Shown piece by piece: positions 40,600-52,014 of a DNA stretch of 64,000 nucleotides. The first letter of the stretch is position 1; the number at the start of each line of letters is the position of its first letter. This stretch comes from Daucus carota subsp. sativus (lineage: Eukaryota; Streptophyta; Magnoliopsida; Apiales; Apiaceae), in the NCBI RefSeq assembly GCF_001625215.2, contig NC_030381.2, positions 3,435,131 through 3,499,130 of the forward strand, given 5' to 3'. The notes beneath the pieces were generated by a model that made no database searches, was not told the origin of the DNA, and was given only the letters and a program-made list of their open reading frames with translations. Made by a program: the position numbers and the translations under genes.

Positions 40600-41280
40600 T
40601 TTCAGTCAAAATTTGTTCAATAGAGCAATGGTTTCTTAATTATTGTACAGAACAGTCATTGCCTCACTAAATTACTCAAATAAATTAAATTATGTATTTT
40701 CTACGAATAGAAATTCAAAGAAGCATAAGAATGGGTCCTAAATATCATATGGCTGATATACCAGATTCTTTAAATGACAATGACAAATGTTACGAAAAAT
40801 CCAAAATGTTGAGAATTTTCAGAGAAATTAATTTCTTAAGGGTCACTTGAATGGGGCATGTTTCTTAAAATTGAAGATCATCCTTATGTTCATTTATGGT
40901 ATAACATTATTGTGCTTTTTCAGTCACAAATGTCATTCTCGGTTATGTATTCGCCATATAATAGAGCCACTTATTTCTTATCCGAGTCTGTGAGAATTGC
41001 CAGTGAGTTCAGTAGTCCAGTAAAAAGCTTGAATTTTCAGTGCTTATTCAGTGCTTATTTCTTATCCGAGTCGGTGCCTATTCGGTGCTTGAATTTTCAG
41101 TCGGCTGATAATATTTTCAGAGCAAGATTCCATTCTCCTTGAGGGTGACCTGCATTTAGCATGTAGGGTCTTACAACATTTTGTAGTGATTATATATTCA
41201 TAATAACTATTTCATGACACAATTGTCTTGTAATTTACCTTGCTTAATGTAAATAATTGAGTTTATTTATTTGCTCAGAT
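40600..41280. repeat. Desaturase upstream repeat unit, copy 2
   Basis: Shares CAATGGTTTCTTAATTATTG, the GAATTTTCAGAGA landmark and the CTTGAGGGTGACCTGCATTT block with the regions upstream of desaturases 1 and 3. No gene. 39707-40123 is desaturase 1 3' flank; 40355-40599 contains a half MITE beginning CTCCCTCCTAAAAAACAC. Confidence 0.7.
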
Positions 41281-41453
41281 GTTTCAGTGTGCCTATAAAT
41301 ACCTGCTGTTCAGTTATGCAATGAAACAACTGCAACATCACACAAGGTACATTCTGAGATTACCTCAGCTCTTATGTTGATACAGTTTTTTAAGTTCTGT
41401 TCTTTTGTCGAATGAACTGTGAGTACTTATTTTACTTGAATCTTTGCAGAGGA

Positions 41454-42560
41454 ATGGATCAGAAGGCGGATTCGGATAAAAAACTATCAAGAGTTCCTGT
41501 CTCAAGACCTGAATTCACTATCAGTGACCTTAAGAAAGCTATACCTCCCCATTGCTTTAAGCGTTCTGCTTTTCGCTCTTTTTCATACCTTCTCTCTGAT
41601 ATCACTGTGTTCCTCTCTCTTTTCTACATTTTCACAACAATCATGGCACAACCTATGCATCGAATATACTTCTATATGACCTGCATTCTTTATTCAGTGA
41701 TACAAGGGTGTGTCTTCTCACGGTTTTAGATCATAGGCCACGAATGTGGTCACAATGCTTTCAGTGAGTACAAATGGCTAGACGACACAGTTGGATTCAC
41801 CCTGCACTCCTTCCTCCTGTTTCCTTCTCGTTTAAGTACAGTCACCATCGCCACCACACAAAAACCGGTTCTCTTGAACAAGACGAACTAGACATCCCTC
41901 TGCTCAAGTCCCAAGTTCCATCAATTCACAAGCACTTGACCACACATCCTGTACCAAGATTCTTGGTCATCACTCTGGTTTTAATCTTCGGTGTGCCTCT
42001 ATACTTGCTTGTAAACTTCCGTGGTCGTGCTTATAATCAATTCGCCTCTCATTTCTATCGGTTTAGTCCAATGTTTTCACCTAACCAACGGGCTCAAATC
42101 TTACTTTCTAACACTGCATTACTCTCTATGCTCTATGGACTATACAAACTCCTTCTACTAAAAGGATTTGCATGGGTTGCTCTTGTTTACGGAGGACCAC
42201 ACCTGGTTCAGACTAGTATGCTTTTCATAGTGGCTTTACTTCACCATGCTCATCCTCTAGTACCTTACAATGATTCTACCAAATGGGATTGGCTAAGGGG
42301 ATTATTGTCTACCATTGACCGAAACTACTGAATCTTCGACACAATCTATTATCAAGCAACTAATACTCATGTAGCACATCATCTCTTCACATCAATCCCA
42401 CATTACCATGCACTGGAAGCCACCAGAGCAATCAAACCTATACTTGGAGAGTACTACCAGGATGATGGCACAATATTTTATAAATCACTGTGGAGTGCTA
42501 GAAAAGAGTGCGTCTATGTCAGAGGAAGACGAAAGCGAAGGGGCCTATTGGTATAACAAC
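41454..42560 (+). pseudogene. FAD2-like desaturase 2 pseudogene
   Basis: Collinear with desaturase 1, with promoter TATA (41294) and UTR intron (41347-41449) preserved. Lesions: Trp92 is TAG (near 41728); 4 bp are missing where the intact gene has TTCCTTACTTCTCG (near 41825), frameshifting before His box 2; a GGA codon is TGA after IDRNY (42329); and one extra base near 42520 shifts the C-terminus. His box 1 reads HECGHN. The last three lesions are shared with copy 3; the TAG is private. Confidence 0.93.
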
Positions 42561-43501
42561 AAAGACCCAATCCAACATTAGCTTATAATCATCTCATCTC
42601 ACACAGGGCACCGACTCAAAATATCATTGACATAAAGTGTTTATATGAGTATTTAGAATTCAATGCACTATCATGATAAGCACATGTAATTAAACTTCGA
42701 TTACGTGTGCATTTCAACATCTACTCTACAACCCATTAGACCTGTAAAATTTACGCCAGGCACAATGATCATTTCGTATTGAATAGTTCGTATTGAATAG
42801 GGGAAAAAACATGGTGACCGTGAGAACTTACATTAAATCAATATAACCAATATAACACATGATGTAGATATGATACTGTCAAACAAACAGAGTAGGGTAA
42901 AAATACTAGTTAAGACAAGGGCATACACTAGTCCAGTATATACATTATTTGGCTTCCCAGAGACATTTTGTCAAACAGGTTAGGACAGTGATCGCTCAAA
43001 CAATACGTTACAGTAATCTTCACAAACCAATTTACATGTGTGTGCGGGTGTGAGAGAGAAGGGAGGGAGAGGGGGATATAGAAATAGGGGGAGAGTAAGA
43101 GAAATAATCAGGAGATTAATCGGATAAGTAATTAAAAAATTAATAAGATAATCTCGACTGCTCTTTCGGCTTATTTTTCTACCAGATCTCACGTTCCGGT
43201 ACGGAATTCACGAGGATCCATATCTGTTTATAAATTAAAATCTGTCGTATATAGTATCGATATCAACAATTTCAGCAGAAGTATTACTCAAAAATTAACA
43301 AACTCCTCAATCCAAACCATGTTGAAAAAGACCAAAGAATCAAAAGACAAAATATTCAAAATATTCAAAATGCTAGGGATATGAAGACTTGAACATCACA
43401 TAATAATAAAATCATATCACACAAACAAACTAATATAAACTAAAGTGATTTAATTATTAATACGCATTTCATGATTATTTATCAATTAAAATACATGAGC
43501 G

Positions 43502-43802
43502 TCAATCACAGTTTGTCTTTTCATACCCAGAACAAGTGTTTTTCTCCTTATGCACATACATAATCCTTTTTGGAAAAACCATAAAACTCTCCGTGATCTG
43601 ATTTATTTTTGCCACTGTTTGCGACATTTCCGTCTCATTCCAAGTCATGCAACCCTGAACAACACCTATGACCCATATATACACAATATAAGGATTCTGT
43701 ATATGCTTTTATTGATTTATATTTGTAGCTATAAATATATATACAGAGAGATGTCTTACTTGATGTAACGATGAGAATGAAGAGCACCACAATTATCTCC
43801 AT
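43502..43802 (-). CDS. Putative small secreted peptide, copy 1 (two exons)
   Basis: Exon 1 43802-43760 and exon 2 43665-43502 join in frame (207 nt, 68 residues). Exon 1 encodes a hydrophobic signal-peptide-like start, MEIIVVLFILIVTSS. Exon 2 gives a hydrophilic mature part with GCMTWNETEMSQTVAKINQI and a C-terminus KNTCSGYEKTNCD; three Cys at 20, 59 and 67. A minus-strand TATA (GCATATATATTG, about 43845-43856) lies about 45 bp upstream of the ATG. Donor A|GTAAGA; acceptor CATAG. The near-identical copy at 56409-56709 is also open. I do not recognise the family. An ORF this short could be chance; signal peptide, TATA and splice sites together argue for a gene. Confidence 0.45.
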
Positions 43803-44104
43803 TCTGCACAACCAAAAATTATTATATGTGAAATTGGCTGTGTCAATATATATGCACACTCAATCAGAGGGTATTAGGAAAGAAATAAATATTATATTTG
43901 CAGAGATTGAGCTAATCATATTTGGAAAATGCTAGGTATTCCAGAAAGTTAAACTGATCCCATGAAATGTTACATCTTTCTAATGGACACAAATCAGTTG
44001 CTCTAAGTTAGGCACCTGAGTGCTTTGCATTCATTTGGGCAACCATCATACATCTGCTATGATTCAAAAATGTCGACTTCTTTTGTTTTCTCCTCCTTCC
44101 TTGT

Positions 44105-44400
44105 TAGAATGAATTTTCCTCTAATTTGGTGTTTGATATTCCTCAAAACAGTGAGCAGACAACATTAGTTGCAACATTAAATGGTACCATTCATTTAGTG
44201 GATCCCAAGTCTAAAAAAGTTTTATGTTCTCAGGCAACAGGGGGCTACTTTAACTTCATATCACACCCCCTGTCGAGTGTCGAACATAACGAATCTGGAC
44301 CTTGACCTCTTTACTAGATGGATTGTGGAGATGACTGGATGTTGTATGCGCACACTAAGCTTGGCAAAATGGTGTGTCCTTTACTCTTACTTCTGCCGCT
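44105..44400 (+). pseudogene. IRE1-like luminal domain relic B
   Basis: A longer open stretch than relic A: EFSSNLVFDIPQNSEQ, LVATLNGTIHLVDPKSKKVL, then GGYFNFISHPLSSVEHNESG, a stop, and DWMLYAHTKLGKM. The flank from 43965 (CACAAATCAGTTGCTCTAAG) is also shared with copies A and C. No transmembrane, kinase or RNase exons are present. Confidence 0.5.
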
Positions 44401-44570
44401 CAACTGCATTTCCTTTATTCTGGATCAGACCCCAGTACAGAACCTCAACATTTTAAACCCGTAAACCTATCACAGCATCAACTATGCACCATTCATGTGA
44501 TTATTACTTTGTTTGAATTCATATTTCCCCTCTAGTCTCATCTAACTATCTAAGTTTGTGCAGAACCAAC

Positions 44571-45250
44571 TAAAACCAGTTTCAAGAGCTACACTCTGAT
44601 TAGATTAGATATGTGGCCCGAGTTGTAGCAGTTTATCATTAGCCAAAGACCCAATCCAACATTAGCTTATAATCATCTCATTGCACACAGTGCACTATGC
44701 GGAAGGAATATAATTAACTAGATGCAAATAATCAAGAAAGTGTTTATATGTAAAACTTTGATTAGGCGTGCTTTTCAACATATACTCTACAACCCATTAG
44801 ACCTGTAAAATTTACGCCAGGCACAGTGATCATTTTGTATTTGAACAGGGGAGAAAACATGGGAACCACGAGAACCGACATTAAATCAATCAAACCAATA
44901 TAACACAAGATGTGGACACTCAGGAACCTTATGCACTTATTATCGCTACCTGCAGATCATGACAGTCATAATACATAGATATGATACTGTCAAACAAACA
45001 GAGTAAGGTAAAAATATTAGTTAAGACAAGGCATACACTAGTCTAGTTGATACTACATTATTTGGCTTCTCAGAGACATTTTGTCAAACAGGTTAGGACA
45101 GTGATCGCTCAAACAATACTTGACAGTAATCTTCACAAACCAATTTACATGTGTGTGCGGGTGTGGGATAGAAGGGAGCGACAGGGGATAGAGAAAGAGA
45201 TCGAGGAAACAAACTCACGTTCTAACTTCTTGTCCGATCAGCTATGAGAT
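44571..45250. repeat. Cluster-unit flank, copy 2 (without MITE)
   Basis: Corresponds to 27790-29230 with the dimer MITE absent; the empty site reads ACCCATTAGACCTGTAAAAT at about 44791. The purine-rich stretch at 45165-45205 is shorter than in copy 1. 45251-45900 is AT-rich, with no gene. Confidence 0.75.
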
Positions 45251-45902
45251 GGAGTAAACATACATGTATAATAATTTTATTACTGCATTATGTAATTTTA
45301 TAAGGACAATGCTTCAAGAATATATAAAATAATTTAGTATTTTGATTTTTTTTAAAGAATTATATCATTTTTACGTTTGAATCTGAAAAATCACTATAAA
45401 ACATAACATGATATGTTGTTTTAAGAGTCCAATCATATATGAAATAATGTTTATGATTTCAAAACGCTAGATAGTGTAGTGTTAAGAAAAAAACAAACAT
45501 AAAGCGTTTTTAGATTGCTCAATAATAAGTAGGGTCATCTTTTTCCGACACTAATATTTTGATAATTTTTTTGAAATTTGTGATATTGAAGTCGACACCC
45601 TAGTTTTTTTTTTTTTTAACAAATGCAAGAAAATTTCATTAATTTGAATATAATACAGTAGGGACAAACCCCCAACTGTCGATACAACCAAGTGGTAAAA
45701 CAAATAACATACTAAAAACAATTAAATGATTTGTTTCCTGATCGTTTAACACATAGAATTTAAAAATTTTTGAAGCTAAAAACAAAATCAAAGACAACTC
45801 AAGCGATCCAAATTACACCAAAATCTCTGGTAATAGTAACACTCTAGTTTAGTATAATAAGATGAAGCACAAATGAGTATATTTCAAACAATTTGTTATA
45901 CT

Positions 45903-46254
45903 CAGTACTGTTCACATTTTGAAATCCGATTAATCCTTATAAACCCCCGTGACTAATTGATTCAATTTGTGAAATCCGATTAATTCTTATAAATTTTTCT
46001 CTATCGAAGTGTGTATAATATACAATATTACTATAAATATGAATTATTATAGAATTTATGATATAGTATATATATTTTTTATTAAATAACTGATATTATA
46101 ATAACTAAATACTGAAAATAATATTTATTAAAATACAACCAAATTTTCACTCTGATTAATACCCGATTTTCCGATTAATACTTAATCGATAACTCAATTA
46201 ATTTGGTTCGATTCCCAATTTCTATAATACTGAAACCGGAACCGGATAATACTG
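45903..46254. mobile_element. Degenerate hAT MITE of the CCGATTAATCC family
   Basis: Starts CAGTACTGTTCACATTTTG and has repeated GAAATCCGATTAAT plus a right subterminal block GATTCCCAATTTCTATAAT, as in 9721-10093. No target duplication is recognisable. Confidence 0.5.
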
Positions 46255-46380
46255 TTAAGTCGAAGATTTTTGGAACACCGACTATACGTAATAATTTGCT
46301 AGAAAATGTAATTTTCATTCACGCAAAAACCAAAATCAAAATATAAACCTTGTTAAATATGACTTGGACAAAACAACTAA

Positions 46381-46763
46381 GAGCATCTCCAAGAGACTCT
46401 TCATTTAGGCTCTTAACTTGAGATTTGAGGAGGAAGAAGAGAAATGTTGTTCTAAGAGACTCTTAAGTGGCTCTTAAATCACTAAGAGCCTCTTGTTTCT
46501 CTCTCCTCTCTCCTCAAAGTTAAGAGCCACCACATGGCTCCTAACTTATTTTTTCACAATAAAAAAATCCTTCCCTCCAATTCACCTCCATCTTTCCTTC
46601 TCTTTTGTTACAGTGGAGCCCAATATATGAATAAAATATGAAATAGAGAAGAGATGTAGAGAGTGTTGTTGGAGTTTACACTCTTAACTTTGTCCTAAAT
46701 TACTAAGAGCCACATTTTTTATATTATATTTAGGAGTCAACAAGGAGGCTCTTGGAGATGCTC
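46381..46763. mobile_element. Tourist-like MITE, 383 bp, in PPR relic 5' end
   Basis: Ends GAGCATCTCCAAGAGACTC and (inverted) GAGCATCTCCAAGAGCCTC, with TAA on each side (46378-46380 and 46764-46766). The intact PPR locus at 29915-29930 reads ACAACTAAACATG without it, a direct empty site. It sits within 15 bp of the ancestral start codon. Confidence 0.93.
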
Positions 46764-46766
46764 TAA

Positions 46767-49700
46767 ACACGAGGGCTGCTGTTTCAAATTGGCGCCAAAA
46801 ACATTAAACTCGTCTAGTTGTATTGTGCTCAAACTCATCATCTAGCTGCTTCTGCTGATCAAACAACCCTGAAACATTCTTCAATCGCGATTCCCATGTT
46901 AAACACTTGTGTAGTGACAGAAAATTCTCGGAAGCTATTCACATTTCTACAGAAAAAACAAAACACTCGCTTGTGGGATTTGTATCGTAAATGTGGGTGT
47001 GTTGGTGATGTGCGGAAGGTGTTTGCTGGAATGTCTGAGAGAGATGCGTGTTCTTGGAATATAATGGCATTTGGGTATGTGAAAGCGGGGGATTTGGGGG
47101 CTGCTAGGGGGTTGTTTGATAAATGCCGGAAAGGGATTATTTTTCGTGGAATGCGAAGTTTCAGGGTATGTGAGGTATGATCAGCCGGGTGAGGGGTTGG
47201 AGTTGTTTAGGGTATGGAGAAGAATGGGGATTTGGGGAGCAGTAAGTTTGTGGTTTCGAGTGCCCTTTCGGCTTGTTCTGTTGTGAGATGTTTGCGTGCT
47301 GGGAAGGAGATTCATGGGCATATAGTGAGGACGGGGTTGGATTCTGATGAAGTAGTTTGGAGTTTGTTGTCAGATATGTATGGGAAATGTGGTAGTATAG
47401 ATGATGCAAGGCATATATTTGACAAATCTTTGAATAGAGATGTTGTTCCGTGGACGGCCATCATTGATAGGTACTTTGACGATAGAAGGAAGGAAGACGG
47501 GTTTAAACTATTTATGGAGTTGTTAAGTTCGGGGATTAGACCAAATGAGTTTACTTTTGCTGGGGTTTTGAATGCATGTACAAGTCAATCTGCAGAATAT
47601 CTGGGGAAACAAGTTCATGGTCATATGATTCGGATTGGGTGTGATCCGTCATCATTTGCAACTAGCATCTGGTCCTGTGGTCCACATGTATTCCAAGTTG
47701 GGAAACATGGAGAATGCTTATAGGGTTTTCAAAGACATACCGCAGCCTGACTTGGTTTCATGGACTTCTTTGATCAATGGATATGCTCAGAATGGTCAAC
47801 CTCAGGAAGCTCTTCGGTTATTCGAGTTGCTTCTCAAGTCTGGTAATAAACCCGATCATGTTACTTTCATTGGAGTTCTCTCTGCTTGCACCCTGTTGGA
47901 ATTAATCTCAAACATTGGTTTCAAATAAGTTAATGATATAGTATGATTTGGTCAGCTGGTTTACTGGAGTAATTTTAGTGTCATAGTATCTATATACTTC
48001 TTAAAGCATGAGTGATTTTTTAAGGTTATTCCGGTAATTTCACATGCTCTTGGATCAACCCATTAACCATCTGGATCAACCCGGTCTCTTCCCTATTCAA
48101 ATTAACACTGTAATTTCAAATATCGGATCTTCATGTAACCCGACCCAGATAATGTTGGATCTCATAGTATCTTCCAACCATATGAGAGTTTGAAAAAGGC
48201 ATTGAATTCGGTTCCTCCAATCATGGCACTCATTACTACGTCTGATTGATTTAAAATTCAAACATGATAGTTAATCATAACATATCCATGCTTAATTTTC
48301 TTATTCAATCTCTTCATCCTCCATTATGCTCTCTGCTATTTTTTTATTTGAAATTCGAAATTCTTATAATCTGCTTGCATCTGTAATCATTTGGTCATTT
48401 TTTCTCTCTCTCGATTTGCAGAGTGTTTGGTAGTAACATTTTTTTTTATATTGTAGTGATAACGGTGATCGTGTTTTTTTAGCATGAAGATGGATTCAAC
48501 GTCGTCAACAGATTTTGCAATCCTTTCTATGGTAGGTCATGTTGCGTTGATCAGTGTATGCATCAGGCAAGACGATGCTTCAACAAAGGATGATGTCTCG
48601 AAGTCAAAAAGAGAATAACACCATTGGTCGTGAAATAAGTCTGCACTATATCCAGCTTAATTTACAATATTTGCTCCATTGTGTATATTTGTTCATTCTA
48701 TTATTTTTGAACGGGTTCTGAGTTTGTTGTTTAAAATATATTTGATTTTCGATGACTTTGGCATTAATCCTTTTTTGTATAATATGTAGTGGTTTCCATA
48801 TTCACTATATTCAATTTTCAAATCTATACCTTTTGTTATAATTTCAAATTAATGGAGCACTTTTTCACTCCACAATTTTAGCTCTCGATAAGGAAGTTTT
48901 TATATACTAAATTTTTAAATATTTGGATACATGGATCTAGACTGTTATAGCTCATATGCAAATAGGGAAGTCAATCTTTATTTGATTTTCATTGATGTTG
49001 ACATTAATTACTAAAATACCATTTACATTTAATGTTTGCAGTTTCCACGTTCATTATATTTAATTTTCAAATCAAGACTTTTTGTTATAATTTCAAATTA
49101 ATAGAGTTTTTTTTCACTCCATAATTTTAGCTCCTGATAAGAAAGTTTTTATATATTTGACATTTTAAATTTTTGGATACATGGGTCTAGCATGCTATAA
49201 TCCATATGTAAATAAGGAAAAATAGTCAAATTTTATTTTACTTAACTAATTTTGGCCGTTATTATTACAATCCTTTTTTGTACAATATATATTGGTTTCC
49301 ATATTCAACACATTTAATTTCCAAATCAAGACTTTTGATATATTTTCGATACATGGATATAAACTGCTATAACTCATAGCAAAAAAGGAAACGTAGTCAA
49401 ACATAATTTGATTTCCACTTATTTTAGCATTTAATACTACAAAACTTTTTCGTATAATTTGTGCATTTTTCATATTCACTATATTCAATTTTCAAAATTG
49501 ACTTTTTGTTATAATTTTCGATTAATGGAGTAATTTTTTTTCACTTCACAATTTTAACTCTTGATAAAGAAATTTCTATATATTAGACTTTTAAAATTTT
49601 CATATACATGAATCTAGCCTGCTATAACTTATATGTAAATAAGAAAACATAGTCAAAGTTTATTTGATTTTCAATAATTTTGGCATTTATTATCACAAAC

Positions 49701-51114
49701 TATTTTTGCATAAAATGTGGTGGTTTACATATATGCTATATTTAATTTTTAAATCAAAACTTTTTGTTATAAATTCAAATTAATGGAGTCTTTTCTCATT
49801 CCATAATTTCAGCTCTTGATATATAAGGAAGTACTCATATACTAGGTTTTACGAATTTTCGATACATGGATCTGGACCGTAATAGCTTATATGCGAATAG
49901 GGAGTCAAACTTCATTTGATTTCCACAGATTTTGACATTTATTACTACAATACTTTTTCTTTTAATTTATACAGTTTTCATGTTCATTACATTCAATTTT
50001 CAGATCAAGAATTTTTGTTATAATTTCATTATTAATAGAGCATTTTTTTTCATACCTGTGTGTGTAGCACGAGCCAAAATGCTTAAATAATTTTCATGTG
50101 GTAATAAATGAGCACACTAGTCCACATGTATTCCAAGTTGGGAAACATGGAGAATGCTTATAGGGTTTTCAAAGACATACCGCAGCCTGACTTGGTTTCA
50201 TGGACTTCTTTGATCAATGGATATGCTCAGAATGGTCAACCTCATGAAGCTCTTCGGTTATTCGAGTTGCTTCTTAAGTCTGGTAATAAACCTGATCACA
50301 TTACTTTCATTGGAGTTCTCTCTGCTTGCACCCATGCTGGTCAGTTGACAGAGGGCTAGAGTATTTCCACTCAATAAAAGAGAAACATGGTCTAAAATAC
50401 ACTGCAGATCACTATGCTTGTGTTGTTGATCTCCTGGGTCATTCTGGCAGATTTAAAGAGGCTGAAGATATCATTGTAAGCATGCCCATGAAACCAGATA
50501 AGTTTCTTTGGGCTTCCTTGCTTGGTGGTTGCAGAATTCATGGAAATATAGAATTGGCAAAACGAGCAGCTGAAGCATTATTTCAGATTGAACCTGATAA
50601 TCCAGCTACTTATGTTACTCTTGCAAATATTTATGCCACTGCTGGTAAATGGGATGAAGTGGCAAAACTCAGAAAGGCTATGAATGACAAAGGAGTTGAC
50701 AAGAAACCAGGTATTAGTTGGACGGAGATCAAAGGAAAAGTCCACACTTTCATGGTGGGAGATAAATCCCACCCATATTCTACTAAAATATACGACTATC
50801 TGTCAGAACTGTTCAGAAGAATGAAGGAAGAAGGGTATAATCCCGAGACAGACTATGTGCTGCATGATGTAGAAGACGAACAAAAGGAGCAAAATATATT
50901 CTACAATAGTGAGAAGCTTGCAGTTGCATTTGGAATTATTGCTACTCCACAGGGAACCACCATTAAAGTTTTTAAGAACCTAAGAACTTGTGTTGATTGC
51001 CATACCTCATTCAAATATATCTCCAAAATTGTTAAGAGAAAAATAATAGTAAGGGATTCAACCCGATTCCATTGTTTTGAGGGAGGAAGCTGTTCTTACA
51101 AAGACTATTGGTGA
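46767..51114 (+). pseudogene. PPR-DYW pseudogene, split by a 2.2-kb insert
   Basis: A close copy of the gene at 29929. The start codon is ACG instead of ATG; the region equivalent to about 30110-30290 is deleted; several indels break the frame (near 46900, 47130, 47215 and 47670). Sequence runs to 47893, is interrupted, and restarts at about 50108 with a 213-bp overlap. The 3' part has a 1-bp deletion at 50342, so the DYW part is open only from its own frame. HSE has become NSE (about 50905) and the final CSC is CSY, so catalysis and zinc binding would be lost anyway. Confidence 0.95.
47894..50108. mobile_element. 2.2-kb insert with an LTR-like start and about 250-bp tandem repeats
   Basis: Begins TGTTGGAATTAATCTCAAAC, a start typical of some plant copia LTRs, and has AT-rich non-coding DNA. 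From about 48740 to 50060 it is about six degenerate copies of a roughly 250-bp unit; landmark CATATTCACTATATTCAATT or variants at 48797, 49047, 49298, 49470, 49728 and 49980. No retrotransposon proteins are seen. It may be a solo LTR plus satellite-like DNA, or a non-autonomous element. Flanks are 213-bp duplications of PPR sequence, too long for a normal target duplication. Confidence 0.5.
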
Positions 51115-51591
51115 CTTGGGATATATTAACTTTGAAAGTTATTGGATGATTGTTAATTGAAGTGAGCTATGAACTTATGGGTATGGTTTGAACTGTTTGT
51201 TGTTTTGTGGTTACATTCGTTCTCTTTTACTTCCTCAAACTTTCAGTTCCCCATTCGTATTAAATCATTTATCTCTTCATCGTCTTTGGAGAGTTCTTCT
51301 GTAGATTTTGGCCACGGGCAGCACCATCAAGTAGTACATGCATGAGTTAATCTCAGAGTTTTTCACTGTGAGATCACCCTATCCCCACAGCTGGTTCCTC
51401 GAGCAGAATTCTACAGTTACAGATAGTATACAGCCAGGAGTAGTACAAGCAAATTAATTATTGTAGAAACATTTCTTTATAGAATTGATGGTGGCGAAAC
51501 TATAGACTGCTTTAAGAAACTCTGTAGGTGTATGTCATTTCTGAGGCCTGTACATTAGTAATTGTTTATCACTCTCGGATTCACTTTTTAT

Positions 51592-52002
51592 TAGGGGTGT
51601 GCATTCGGTTAACCGAAACCGAATTTCAATAAAAATCCCTACCGAATACCGAACCGAATTAAATTCGGTTTTGTAACCGAACTGAATTTTAAATTTCGGT
51701 TAATACCGAAAACCGAAATTTTCAAAAAAACTGCTCTTCCTTCTCTATTATCTTCATTGTTATCTTCATTTGAGTGATGTTTAAAAGATCAGTACCCTAT
51801 GCTAATCATACAGTTGCCCAGTGTGAATCATAATCTGGGAGTGATGCATGCAACATTCATACCCAATAAGAAATTGTGTGCGTGGGGGGCATATCTCAAA
51901 TCACTATCATTTTATTAAAGTAAAAAAACAAAATTTTGTATAAAAAGTAGGGGTGTGCATTCGGTTCGGTTAACCGAAAACCGAACCGAATGCACACCCC
52001 TA
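51592..52002. mobile_element. TIR element ends around an inverted PPR-flank segment
   Basis: Left terminus TAGGGGTGTGCATTCGGTTA at 51592 and inverted right terminus at 52002. A second full palindrome of 55 bp, built from the same termini, occupies 51948-52002. Between them, about 51830-51946 is the reverse complement of DNA matching 32480-32620 in unit 1 (block AAATGATAGTGATTTGAGAT there). The element's inverted ends therefore flank a local inversion. 51115-51591 is ordinary PPR 3' flank. Confidence 0.7.
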
Positions 52003-52014
52003 ATAAATGACCCA

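Larger units (their letters stand above)
41454..44770. repeat. Segmental duplication, copy A (partner 54375-57677)
   Basis: From the desaturase pseudogene through the secreted-peptide gene and IRE1 relic. Offset to the partner is 12,921 in the desaturase and 12,907 after a 14-bp duplication near 42785, then constant to the end. Over about 1.98 kb of ungapped alignment I counted roughly eight base differences by eye, so the event is recent. Confidence 0.9.

Noticed and set aside
42980..43192. Minus-strand 70-codon frame repeated at 55887-56099
   Set aside because: Lies in the purine-rich duplicated flank; identity between copies only reflects the recent duplication, and it has no signal, intron or domain.
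43550..43768. Plus-strand 72-codon frame opposite the secreted-peptide gene
   Set aside because: It is antisense to the better-supported minus-strand gene, which has TATA, splice sites and a signal peptide.
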